Of a stretch of 64,000 nt of DNA, positions 36,466 through 47,070 are shown piece by piece; the stretch's first letter is position 1; each line of letters starts with the position of its first letter. Origin of the DNA: Leucosporidium creatinivorum (lineage: Eukaryota > Basidiomycota > Microbotryomycetes > Leucosporidiales > Leucosporidiaceae); assembly GCA_001600635.1 (NCBI GenBank), contig BCKL01000002.1, forward strand, positions 499,425-563,424, in the 5' to 3' direction. The translations under genes and the position numbers were made by a program. The notes beneath the pieces are model-generated. The model made no database searches. It was given only the letters and a program-made list of their open reading frames with translations, and was not told the DNA's origin.

Positions 36466-39400
36466 GGGTCAGCTTCGGTGATGGAAAGAGAGAGAGAGAG
36501 AGAGAAGGAACGCACCTGGTCGTAGAGCGCTCCGAGGGACTTGAGATGCGACGTCGTAGCAACGCAAGCCTTCCTCTGCAGCGCAATATTGACGAGCAGC
36601 GGCACGGCGAGTTTACTCCTCTTCAAGCTGTCCGTCAACCTCTCCCTCGCCGTCGCCATCTGCCCCATCTGCACCTTGCCCACCAGCGTCGTCTGCTGAA
36701 AGACCTCATTCCTCAACACCTTGCCACCGGCGAGGGAGAGGACTTGAGCGTCGGACAAATCGGCGAAAGGCTCGATGGCCGTCATTCGTCCAATCAGCTC
36801 CCGGAGGATGATGAGGTCTTTCGAGTTGCCCGAGGCGAGTTGGTTGACGAGGTATTGGAGGAGGAGGGAGAGGGAGGGGGCCATGGGCTGCCAGCGCTTG
36901 TAGAGCTCGCCGGCGAAGGTGGCGAGGCCTGTCCGATGCGAGGGAGTGGTCAGCGAGCGCCGAGAGAGAGGAAGGCCGAACGACTCACCTTGCAACCAAA
37001 GAGCAACACTAGTCCCATCCTCCTTGGTCTTACTCTTCCCCGAGCTCAGACAATCCAACAACGAGTACGCAAAGACATCATACCCAAACTCGGTATAATA
37101 CCTCGCCGCCTCAACGACCGGTTTGATGAGGTTATCGTAGCTCTGCACCTGATTCAACACGACGCCAAAGATGATGGTCGGATTGGTATGCGCGACCTTT
37201 GCGATCGTCTTGCCGAGTTGCTTGACGTTCTCGGTCGAGAGGCGACGGAGGAGGGACTTGATGTCCCTCTCTGCTTCGGCCTTGCGGACTTGGAGGGCGG
37301 GGATCCGGCGGTAGAGCGTGTCTTTCCATTCGCCGTAGAGGGCGTAGCGGGTTTCGGCGGGCAGGAGGGAGAGGAGCGACCAGAGGACGTGGGCGGCGGG
37401 GGTGTGGTGGTTGAGGAGGGAGAGGGTCGGGAGGAGGTATTGACGGAGGAGGAGGAGGTAGCGGGGTAGGCGCGGGTTGGAGGAGGGGGGCGTGGTCTGT
37501 TGTTGGGTCGAGCGTCAGCGAGTCGGCTCAGCCCTCGAACGAAAAGCGAAACTGACCTCGAGATCCCCTACAATCACCCTCACGATCCTCGTCAACACGC
37601 CAAAATCCCTACTCCACCACAGCCCACCAACAGGGCCCCAAACCCCCTCCAACACCTGCAACATCTCCTCGCAATCCCCCGCTTTGGGGATCCTCTCCTC
37701 CCACCTGCTCCAAAAGAACGTATACTCCTTCATCGGATGGGGGTCCATGATCGCTCGTCCACTCAGATACCTCTCCCTCTCTCTCGTCGTCGGAGCGTCC
37801 TTCTTCGCCCCCACCGCCGCACCATGCTTCGAGCTCTCGGCCGTCAACTCGGCTTGCCACTGCTCCTTGCCCGGCGTCTTCGCGAGGGAGACGCCATCGT
37901 GTGCTCCACGAATCGAGATGCTCAACAGACGGTTCAGGAGGTCCGCGAGGTCGAGGTTGGCAGCCACGAGGACGGGCCATTGGGAGAGGATGAAGAGCGA
38001 GTGGGCGACGTCGCCGAGGGAGAGGAGCGCGCGGAGGAGGCCGAGCTTCTGGTTGGGGAGGACTCGGGGGGGAGGGGGAGCCGAGGAAGAGGCGTTGGTG
38101 CCGCTTTTGGTGGAAGTGAGGGAGGGTTTCGGCGCGTCGTCGTCCACGAGCGCGCCGGCTAGGGCGAGAGCGTTCGCCCCGCCGACGGAGCGGGCGAGCT
38201 GCTCTTGGTCGGTGCGGTATTTGGCGTCGAGCTTGGAGAGGTCGGTGTCGTCCGGTGAGAGCTGGATGAGAGGGGGGGGGGGGGGGGGGCAAACAGTGCG
38301 CCGAACGGGGGAGCAAGCGAGGAAAGCCTACATGAGGCCAAAGGTCGGCGAGTTTGACGAAGCCGTTGTAGATGAGGAGACCGGCGAGGAGGTAGAGCTT
38401 CTCGGGCGTTTCTTCGACGCCTTCTTTCTGTGTGCGCCGAGCCGAGAGTCAGCTCCGCCTTCACCTCCTGCTCTCTCGCTCGGAAGCAAGACTCACCTGG
38501 TAGTAACCGAACTTGAACCCCAAAATCTGGGCCATCGAGCTCCTCCCTTCATCCTTCTCCAATCCCACATCCACCCACTCCTTGCTACTCTCGCCCTCCT
38601 CGGCGCCATCGACCTCCATCTCACCAGCAGCGGTGGTAGTAGACTTGGCCGCTTTGGGCGCCCAAGGGGAGATGGAAAGAAAGTCTAGGAAGAAATGATG
38701 GTGGTGGACGAGTTGGTCCGAGAAGGTATCGAGGATGAGGTCGAGCGTGCGGTCGGGGTCGAGGTCGAAGTTGCCTGTTCTCTCTCCTGCATCAGCTTTC
38801 CCTCCTTCCTGCTTCGGGCCGGGTAGAGGAGAAAAAAGCGACTCACCAATCAAGTTCTTGACCTTATCCCCCACGCTCCTCGCCCTCTCCATCCTTTGCT
38901 TCTCCGACTCCCTACTCGTCCCATCGACGACCGAATGCGCCGGGCCCATGTTGGACAACAACTCGACGGCGAGCTTGGAGAAGCCTTCGGATTCCTCGCG
39001 GAGGAGGTTGAACTTTTGTTGCTTGTAGCTGGTGGGTCGACCCCGAGCTTGGTTAGCGAGAGTGAGGGAGAAGGAGAAGGAGGGGGGGGGAGAGGAGGAC
39101 GAACTAGAGAGCGGTACGAGCGCGGATCTCCATGCGGTTGAAGGAACGCGAGTCGCTGATTAGGGTGAGAGGCTTGGTCGCGAGTAGAGGACCGTCCAGG
39201 AGGAGGGTGACCTTCTCGCGTTGAAGGAGGTTGGCGTCCTGCTCGGCGGGCGGCGCGCCGCGGTCAGCTTCGCATTCGTCTCGCAGGCGAAGAGGGAGCA
39301 GAAGAAGAAGGATGGACGTACAATGAGAAGCTTGACAAACTCTGCTAGGCGCTCCCTGGCGGCCGTCTCGAGCTTGAGGAAGCGAGCTGCCTCGTCCTTG

Positions 39401-40061
39401 GCCTTTGCCGCTTCTGCTGCCTTGCTGTCCTCCTCCGAGGTCTCCTTAGTACTCTCCTGCTGCCCATCGACCTGCATAGCATCCTCCTGCTTCGGCTGCT
39501 GCTTGGGCGGCTCCTGCGACGGCTCGGAGGCAGGAGGAGGGCGCCTGAGGATGGCCGAGTCGATTTGAGTGTCGAGTTGCCATACCAAGTCGAGGATGAT
39601 GTCTGCTAGTTGGTGTTGGAGTGTAGTTGTAGCAGGTTCGTCGTCGTGGGAAGAGAGAGCGGGTAGGAGGTGTTGGGAGAGGTAAGTAGCGATGGGAGGG
39701 ATGGGAGCGAGAGGTTGGTGGAGGATGGGGGAGAGTAACAAGGTGAGAGTAGAGTAGAGTTGTAAGGTAGCAGAGGAGGTGGTGGATTGAGTCTGTAGTA
39801 GAGTCACTAGTCCTGTCGTACTGTGTAGGCGAGTAGAGTAGAGTAGAGTTAGCTGGTGAGAGAGAGAGAGAGAGAGAGAGAGCTAACAACGTACAGCTGA
39901 TGGCGAGCAGAGTCGTCGTGTAGTGCGTTTGCTACTAACAAAGCTTGAGCCATCCTCTCTGCTTCTGGAGTAGACTCCATCCCTAAGATGAGGGGGAGAA
40001 AGCCAAGGTTGCTTCGACTGGCTCTCTCCTCTCCCTTTAACCAACCCACTTGAGCCAACAT
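32280..40061 (-). CDS. THO2: THO complex subunit 2 (Tho2/THOC2)
   Basis: Largest THO subunit, a nuclear scaffold coupling transcription elongation to mRNA export. About 22 exons close in frame to 2,105 aa: 39895-40061, 39322-39820, 39105-39238, 38847-39028, 38497-38774, 38332-38427, 37557-38261, 36989-37496, 36516-36928, 36179-36343, 35830-36114, 35697-35773, 35368-35633, 35133-35302, 35008-35071, 34752-34948, 34509-34687, 34388-34451, 33976-34322, 32983-33919, 32444-32921, 32280-32386. Family marks are YYKQQKFNLLREESEG, NFDLDPDRTLDLIL, YTEFGYDVFAYSLLDCLSSG, FYVTFWQ-like FFVTFWQLTLYDIIYP, WYHSEERYKTEA and FIASFESGEYMHIKNSILVL. The C-terminal 500 residues are Arg/Ser/Asp-rich, RS-like. The start could instead be the Met at 39981 (28 residues shorter). 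Partner SUB2 is also in this window. The upstream ATG overlaps the divergent HBS1 ATG. Confidence 0.93.
36365..36464. repeat. 100-nt G homopolymer inside a THO2 intron
   Basis: Pure G except a T at 36394. On the THO2 transcript it is a C run between the branch-like gctgacc and the acceptor cacaaacag of intron 36344-36515. It makes this intron about 172 nt against a typical 50-90. The length may be imprecise in any assembly. Confidence 0.95.
38272..38289. repeat. 18-nt G run in a THO2 intron
   Basis: On the transcript strand it is a C tract just upstream of the acceptor ctctcatccag of intron 38262-38331, forming a C-only polypyrimidine tract. Confidence 0.9.
39858..39882. repeat. (GA)n dinucleotide repeat in THO2 intron 1
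   Basis: About 12 GA units, read as CT repeats on the THO2 transcript, directly after the donor of intron 1. Confidence 0.9.
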
Positions 40062-43000
40062 GGTCAGTCTTCGCTGCTGTTTGAATCTGGAGCCTTGTAG
40101 CTCACTCTGTCTTACCCCTCACAGTCCCGTCACCGCATCGTCAAGAATTTGGACCTCGATGGTTAGTCGCCTCCCTCTCCCTCCCTCTCCCCTCGACACC
40201 ACTTGAACTCACACCCTCTGCTCTCTCCCACCGCTACTATAGATGAAATGGACGATCAAGCAATTGATTCAGGAGGAGAAGATTACGGTTCACATCTCAT
40301 CTCACACCTCCCACCCTCACAGCCTAGCTGACATCCTCCCCTCCCCTCCCCTCCCACAGACGACATGACGGAGGAGCAACAACGTCCGTCTCTCGCTCTT
40401 CCTCCCCTCTTCTCTGTACGCAACCAGGCCGCTGACCTATCTGCTGCTACACCCTAGTCCAAATGTCCTCCGGCCTCACCGCCGTCCACGCCGTGCTCGG
40501 TTCCTCCACCCCCATCACCGACCGAGAGATCCGCTCCGCCCTCTGGGACTCCTACTTTGACGTCGACGGCTCGGTCGCTTTCCTCTTGGGTAGGTTTCGG
40601 ATTTGTAAGGGAAGCTGGAGGAAGGTCAATGCCTGACAAAATGCTTCGAACAGACGAACTACACAAGAAGGAGGCCGCAAAGGCTCGCGCTGAGGGTAAG
40701 GCTCGTTTCTTTGTCTCTCGGTTCGCTTTCGCTTTCGCTTCTCTGCTTGTGTGATTGTGTTGGTCTTTGCTGGATTGGAAGGGGGAATGGGGCTTTTGGG
40801 ATGGTCGGCGACGAGGGAGGCCACTCGCAACGGCCAACTCCGACTTTCGCCCCTCCTCGCCCTTTCTCCTCCACTTCAACATCTTCTCATCGAATGGTCG
40901 TTCATCCCTCTTCTCTCCCTCCACCGCCTCACGACAGGCGCCGACCCTTCCCTCATCCCTTCCTCCACCCTCTCCGCCGAACCTCCCACCGCTTCTCTCG
41001 CCTCCCTCTCCCTCACCTCCTCCGCACCGCCACCTCCTCCCAAGACCTCGAAACTAGGCGCCAAGATGGCCGCCAATCGCGCCGCCGCTGCCAAATCCAC
41101 ACCTCCTTCCCCCACACCCACTCCCACTCCCACACCAGCCAGCGCCGAGCAAGGAGAAGGAGGAGGCAAAAAGCTCTCCAAACTCCAACTCAAGATGCTC
41201 GCCGCCAAGCAAGCTCGCGCTTCCGCCTCCGCCTCCTCCTCTCCCGCACCTGCACCCGCTCCTCCCGTCCTCGCGCCCGAACCTCCCGCACCCATCCCCG
41301 AGCCCGTCTCAGAGCCGGAGCCGGCCCTCCCCTCCCTCGCGGCCCCTCCCTCCCTCTTCGCCGCTTCCCTCCTCCCCCCCACCTCATCCTCACTCGTCGC
41401 TCCACCTCAAGCCTCGCCAGCGCTGAAGAAGGAACAAGCCAAAAGGATCGAACAGAGCTTGCTCTTCTCCACCGCTACCGGCGTCGGCGCTGGAGGAGAA
41501 GGAGGAGCGGAGTGGGGCTTGAGCCCCGATGATAAGGTGTTGGAGGCGAGGAAGGGGACTGCGCTCGCTGGTGGGACGGGGGTGGTGAGGAGGAAGTGAA
41601 GGAGCGGGTTCAGCGAGCGGAACGGAGCGGAACCCGAGCAAACCCACTCTCAAGTCCCGTGCGTGGCCTTCGGCGCGCGCTTCTCTCTTCTAGCTCGCTG
41701 ACCCCTTCCCTCCTCCTCCTCCTCTCCTCCCTCCCTCCCTCCCCGACCGACCGACCTACCCAAACAGCCAAAAAGCTCGCTTCGCAACCCTCCTCCGCTC
41801 GCTCGACCCGTCCCTCCACCCCATCCAACGCCGGCGGCAGCAGCAAAGTCAAGCTCAGCAAGGGTCCCTCGACCCTGGGCTCGGCGGCACCTCCAGCTGG
41901 CCCTGTTAGTTCGTTGAGGGCGGATTTGGAGGGGATGAACTTGCTCCCCTCTTTGGGCGGCGAGGGAGGCGCAGGAGGAGGAGGGGAGAACGAGCAGATG
42001 GAACTACCTGCGGAGGATCGGACGCCCCCGCCGCCTGCGATCGTCATGGCCAAGGAGAAGATCCTTGAGGAGGTTCGTGAGAAGGAGAAGAGCGAGAAAC
42101 CCGTGTTGAGCCTCGTGGTCGTTGGTTCGTCCCTTCTTTTCCCTCCCTTCCTCTCCCTCTCGGCTGTCGCTGATGCAAGTGAGGGTCTCAACAGGCCACG
42201 TCGACGCCGGCAAATCCACCCTCATGGGCCGCGTCCTGCATGAATTGGGAGAAGTGACGGATCGCTCGGTCGAGCTGAATCAGCGGCAGAGTCAGAAGAT
42301 GGGGAAGGGGTCTTTTGCTTATGCTTGGACGTTTGATGCGTTGGAGGAGGAGAGGGAGAGGTGCGTTTTTTTTTTCAATCTCTGCCTCACATTTTTCGGA
42401 CAAGGGGAAGAACGGGAGAGCGCCGAGCCGAGCTGAGCTGAACTGACGAGTTTAAGAGAGCAGGGGCGTCACCATCGACATCTCTGTCGACTCGTTCTCC
42501 ACCCCATCCAAGCGGTTCACTCTGATCGACGCGCCAGGTCACCGCGACTTCATCCCCAATATGATTTCCGGGGCCGCTCAGGCCGATACGGCCGTGCTCG
42601 TCGTCGATGGCTCGAGTGGGGCGTTCGAGAGGGGCTTTGAGGGAGGGGGACAAACGAGGGAACATGCTGTGTTGGTGAGGAGCTTGGGCGTGCAGCAGTT
42701 GGTCGTGGCGGTGAATAAGTTGGATGCTGTGCGCTGTCTCTCTCTCTTTCTCTCCCTTCGCTCCTCCTTCCTGCTCGGCGCAGAACTGACCCCCCTCCTC
42801 CCATGTGTGTGTTGAAACAGGTCGGCTGGGCCCAGTCCCGCTTCGAAGCTATCCGGGCGCAACTGCAGCCCTTCCTCACGCAGTCGGGCTTTCAGCCTAC
42901 AAAAGTCTCGTTCATCCCCGTTGGAGCCATCTCGGGCGAGAATTTGGTCGTAAGGAGGGAGTTGGGGTTGGACTGGTACGAGGGACGGACGCTGGTGGAG

Positions 43001-44065
43001 CAGTTGGGTGAGTTGCTCTGTCTTTCTTCTCCTTCTCGTCTCGCTGCCGCGCTCGGCGCTCTTCAACGAACTCGAGCTGATCGTCTCCCGCATCAACAAA
43101 CAACAGACTCCCTCGACGTCCCCCTCCGCGCGCTCGACGCTTCGCTCCGGATACCCGTCTCCAACGTCTTCAAAGGCCAATCCGCCACGGCTTCGGGCCT
43201 CGCCGTCTCTGGCCGAGTCGAGAGTGGCATCGTGCAGGTCGGGGAGAGGTTGTGCGCGCTGCCCGGGGATGAGAGTGGGGTCGTGAGAGGTGAGTACTTG
43301 TAGTCGGGCTCAGAGGAGGAGGGAGAGCGAGCGGAGAGAGAGAAGGAGAAGCTGACCGAGTGCTTTTGCGATGAACAGCTCTCGAGGTCGATGGAGAGTT
43401 GGTCCCTTATGCCGTGGCTGGAGTCAACGCTACTGTCTTCCTCTCGGGCATCGACCCTCTGCACCTGAGGTTCGTCTCCCTTCCTCTCGCTCGGTGCTCG
43501 GCATCCTAACTCTTTCTATACTCCCTCCTTCAGCGTTGGCACCGTCCTCTGTCCCCCGCACCAACTCGTCCCCGTCGTCTCCTCCTTCACCGCCCAAATC
43601 ATGGTCTTCGATCTCAAGTACCCCATCACAGCAGGCTACGCCGTCGAGCTGTTCCATCATTCGAGGGACATTCCCGCGACGATCTCGAGTTTGGATGCTG
43701 TGTTGGATAAGACGTCCGGTGCGGTTACTAAGAGGAACCCTAGGTGCGTTGTCTTCCATCCTCTTGTTGAAGTCGGGAAGGAGACAGAGCTGACCGATAC
43801 GACTCGGCGCGCGCAGGATGCTCACCAAGGGCTCTTCCGCTCGCATTCACGTGCAACTGCGGCCGCCTGCCTCGGGATCGTCGAGGAAAACTACCATCCC
43901 TCTCGAATCGTTCGCTGCGAATAAGAGCATGGGAAGGGTCTTGTTCCGACGAGGAGGGGAGACGATTGGTGAGTTCGAACTTCGGCGATGAGGAAAGCTG
44001 GTGGTGGAAGCTGACTTTGGTACGATTCAACAGCGGCGGGAATCGTATTGGATGTTATCTCGTAG
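40060..44065 (+). CDS. HBS1: Hbs1, eRF3-like ribosome-rescue GTPase
   Basis: Partner of Dom34/Pelota in no-go and non-stop decay. Exons: 40060-40062 (only ATG), 40125-40161, 40243-40287, 40360-40383, 40458-40589, 40654-40695, 40938-41570, 41768-42124, 42195-42360, 42464-42728, 42821-43007, 43107-43289, 43379-43469, 43534-43743, 43817-43968, 44034-44065; 852 aa. The N-terminus ([17 protein letters not shown]) and the helical block [20 protein letters not shown] match basidiomycete Hbs1. A Pro/Ala/Lys linker follows. GTPase motifs are GHVDAGKST (G1), RGVTID (G2), [12 protein letters not shown] (G3), NKLD (G4), then EF-Tu domain II/III sequence. The protein ends [13 protein letters not shown]. 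Intron 1 begins immediately after ATG. Several early exons are under 50 nt. Confidence 0.94.
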
Positions 44066-44301
44066 AGCGGAACCTGCTGCATTCGAAGCTGGTCGTTTCG
44101 TTGCCTCATTCTGCCTCGATTCGGTTCGGCGAAGGACCAGGTGCATGCGCCACAACTCTTGCACATTGTCTAGAGCAAACGGGAGTGCTGCAAGAGCTCT
44201 GAGGTTCAGCTCAACCTGTCGAACGCTTTTCGGCCTGAGAGAACAGCGAACGTACTGCACCGCCGAGCCGAGCCGAAGCTCGACTACTTGGCCACTGAGA
44301 G

Positions 44302-45838
44302 ATGAGCGACCACTTTCTCGCTCTTCCCACACGCGACTTGCCAATGGTAAGCTCCTCGCTCGACTGCACCGCGTACGCGAAGCTTCCTGCTCACTGCAGT
44401 ACTCACCTACAGTTCCGCCGCTTCTCCACTTCGAATCAGCCCTCACAATCCTCCTCATCAGCGCCTAACGTCTCCCGCTCAGCCACCGTCTCCTCGAGGC
44501 CGTCGGGCTCAGCAGGGAGCAACAATCCCTACAGGCAGCAACCTCCCGAGTTGTCTGGTCTCTCCCTCGACGATGCGCCCCCTCCACCGGACTACAACAC
44601 CGCCCTTCGTCATTCGATATCGGGGCCGCCGCCAGGACAGCAACAGCAACAGCAGCAGCCTCTGCCGCCTCCCGTGCACAACACAGCACGTCCTCCCCCA
44701 CAGCAGCAGTACCAGCCGCCCCAGCAACAGGCAAGCCAGCATGCCGCGCCGCCTCCTCCCCCACAGCAACAGAGGCCGACTTCTGTCTCGAGCGGCGCGC
44801 CAACAGCGGGAGGTGGAGCTACTGTGAGGAGGAGGACTTCGGTGGAGGATCCGTTGGCGCCACTGGGGAAGTACGATGTTGTCGTGCTGCTGGATGATTC
44901 GCCGTCGATGAGCGATGGGAATCTGTGGGGGCAGGCGAGGGATGCATTGATGGGCGTGGCAGAGAAGTGGTGAGTTTTGAGGCTCTTGTACTATATGCGC
45001 CTGCTGACCTGTCTTCCCGCAGCGTCAAGTACGACAAGGGTGGGCTTCGGCGTTCCACTCGCGCCCGCTCGGCTTTCGCTGACCTTCTCGCTTCACAGAT
45101 GGCATCGAGATCCGGTTCATGAACAACGACGGCAACCACCTTCGCAATGTCACCGACGTCTCCACCGTGCGCGAGGCTTTCGACGAGATTGTCCCCTTCG
45201 GCAGCACTCCAACGGGCATGGCTCTCGACGAAATTCTGCGTGAGTGGTTCTGTAGCGTCAACCATCCTTGTAGAACTCGCGCTGACCCAGCTGCTCGCTA
45301 CAGGCGGCTACGTCGACGCCTACGAGGACTCCAAAGCAGCAAAGGGCCCACGAATGAAGCCCATGATCGTGCTCGTCCTCACTGACGGGCGAGCGGACGA
45401 TCCTGACGGAGTCAAGGACTGCATCATCGAAATGGCAGGACGACTGGACGACGCCAAAGCACCTCCCTTCCAGCTCGGCGTGCAGTTCATCCAGCTCGGC
45501 AACGATGCGGATGCTGCTGCTTTCTTGGCCGAGCTCGACGATGATTTGAAGGCCGACTCGGGCGTGCGTGACATGGTGGATACGTGAGTTGTTGCTTCTC
45601 GTCGGGGTGGGACGTTCGCTGACCTCTGCCGCTACAGGACGCCCTATGAGGGCGAGATCTCCCCCGACTTCATCCTGAAGGTGAGGAGAACGCCCATTCC
45701 ACTTCCGCACTGATCCAGGAGCTCTCAGCCCTCCATTGAGACCCTCGCCTGTGAATTTGCAACGTTGGAAGCTTTTGCTGACCCTTCCTCTCCTCGCAGG
45801 CGGCGCTCGGCTCGGTCGTCAAGAGGCTCGATGGATGA
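44302..45838 (+). CDS. von Willebrand factor A domain protein
   Basis: Seven exons (44302-44346, 44413-44969, 45023-45039, 45099-45239, 45304-45583, 45638-45680, 45800-45838) give 373 aa. Residues 1-185 are disordered with poly-Gln/Pro tracts. The VWA domain starts at KYDVVVLLDDSPSMSDG, where Asp-x-Ser-x-Ser is the MIDAS metal site, and continues with GSTPTGMALDEIL (MIDAS Thr) and VLVLTDGRADDPDG (MIDAS Asp). This matches a common fungal family of intracellular VWA proteins of unknown role. Intron 1 (44347-44412, 66 nt) is in frame and stop-free. One exon is 17 nt. Confidence 0.88.
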
Positions 45839-46173
45839 TTTGGCGACACCTGTACATATCGCAATTTCGGAGTACTCAATTACCTTCTTGACCTCTGTAA
45901 CATCGCTGTGATTTCACTTGATTGCGCGGCGGTCGGCGGAGAGCCGTCGACGAGGGCCGAGCCGAGCCTGAACGTAGCAGCAGGTCGAGAGATGGGGTCA
46001 CGAGCAGAGGCTTACTGTATAGAGCTCTTCACGCTCCCGCTAATACTGCTTGAGGACCTTGCATGTTGCTACACATCTACAACTCCACGCGTCCTCCTGT
46101 CGCGTCTCCCCCCTCCCCTCGGCGCCGTCAAATCGCGTCGCCTTGCTATCGCAAAGCACCTTCGAATCTGCAC
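45839..46173. other. Convergent intergenic region
   Basis: 335 bp between the VWA and DAD4 stop codons, expected to hold both 3' UTRs. Nothing else seen. Confidence 0.5.
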
Positions 46174-46443
46174 TCATATCGGCTCCTCGTTGGCGCCCGT
46201 CAACTCGAGATTGAAGCGCAGGTTGGCCGTGTAGGTCGTCCAGAGCTCGACAATCTCGCTCACGTTCGAGTTGTAGACGTTGGTTTCCTGTGGGATCGTG
46301 GTCAGCTTGTGTAGGCTGTAGCTAGGTGGAGAACGCACTGCTACAGCGTGGTTCAACGCCAACATGCTCTCATTGAGCTTCTCGAGCGTGCCGACGATGC
46401 GAGAGAGCACCTTGCCTTGCTCGGCCTCGTAGGGGTTCTCCAT
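46174..46443 (-). CDS. DAD4: DASH/DAM1 complex subunit Dad4
   Basis: Kinetochore-microtubule coupling ring subunit specific to fungi. Two exons (46339-46443, 46174-46287) give 72 aa, exactly the size of yeast Dad4. It starts MENPYEAEQGKVLSRIVGTL like yeast MENPHEQVQANILSRIIGNI, continues with KLNESMLALN (yeast RLNESVAILN), and ends FNLELTGANEEPI (yeast FNLEATNNKKPPL). The whole protein is predicted helical. The intron lies just after the LNESMLALNHAVA helix. Confidence 0.93.
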   Translation of the reverse strand: MENPYEAEQGKVLSRIVGTLEKLNESMLALNHAVAVRSPPSYSLHKLTTIPQETNVYNSNVSEIVELWTTYTANLRFNLELTGANEEPI

Positions 46444-47070
46444 GATTCTGTGGGGTGTTGAGCGGTCAGCTTTTGTTCTTGCAAATGCCTGCAGCTCCAC
46501 TCACGGTCTTGGTTGGCCTGCTACAACGAGAAGAGCGCGAGGAGAGCGCGGCAGAGTGTTGTTTGACGCTTCTGCTGGTGATCAGGGAGACTGGGAGCTG
46601 CTGGGCTTGCTCAGACGGTTCTAGAGCTTTTGTTGGTGCTGTAGGGGGGCCTCAGAGTCGACGAGACGTTGTGTCGAAAGCGAAGCGCCTTGCCCTCTTC
46701 GCGGGCTTCTCATCTCCCCCTTTCCAAGCCGAGTTTCTTCTCGACTGTGTCTCGGTCTGCTGCCTCCGACAATTACAAAGCCTTTGGTGCTGCTCTGCTA
46801 CCCATCTACACGCTCTGCAGCCTTCTGCGCTGCCCTGCTCAATCGCCGAACTCCCTCAGAGCCCACCGGGATGAGAGGGCCGCCACCCGTACTTTAGCTC
46901 GCCTTCGTCCAGTGACGGCGAGAAGGGAGTCCGGCGACTTAGATCTCCCTCAGCAATGTCCCCGCAACTGGCGAGTCAGCGGCAGGACGTCCCGCGAGGT
47001 TCATGTGGCTCCCTCCGACACCCGATTCCTTGGCTCCGCTCTTTCTGCTCCTTGAGAATCACCTCTCAGC
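46444..47070. other. Divergent promoter region between DAD4 and the sugar transporter
   Basis: 627 bp between two divergent start codons. It must contain both promoters and leaders. I see no coding signal or clear TATA box. Confidence 0.5.

Noticed and set aside
36249-37469. Long plus-strand open frame with a poly-Gly run
   Set aside because: It is antisense to conserved THO2 exons and spans the G homopolymer; shadow of GC-rich coding sequence.
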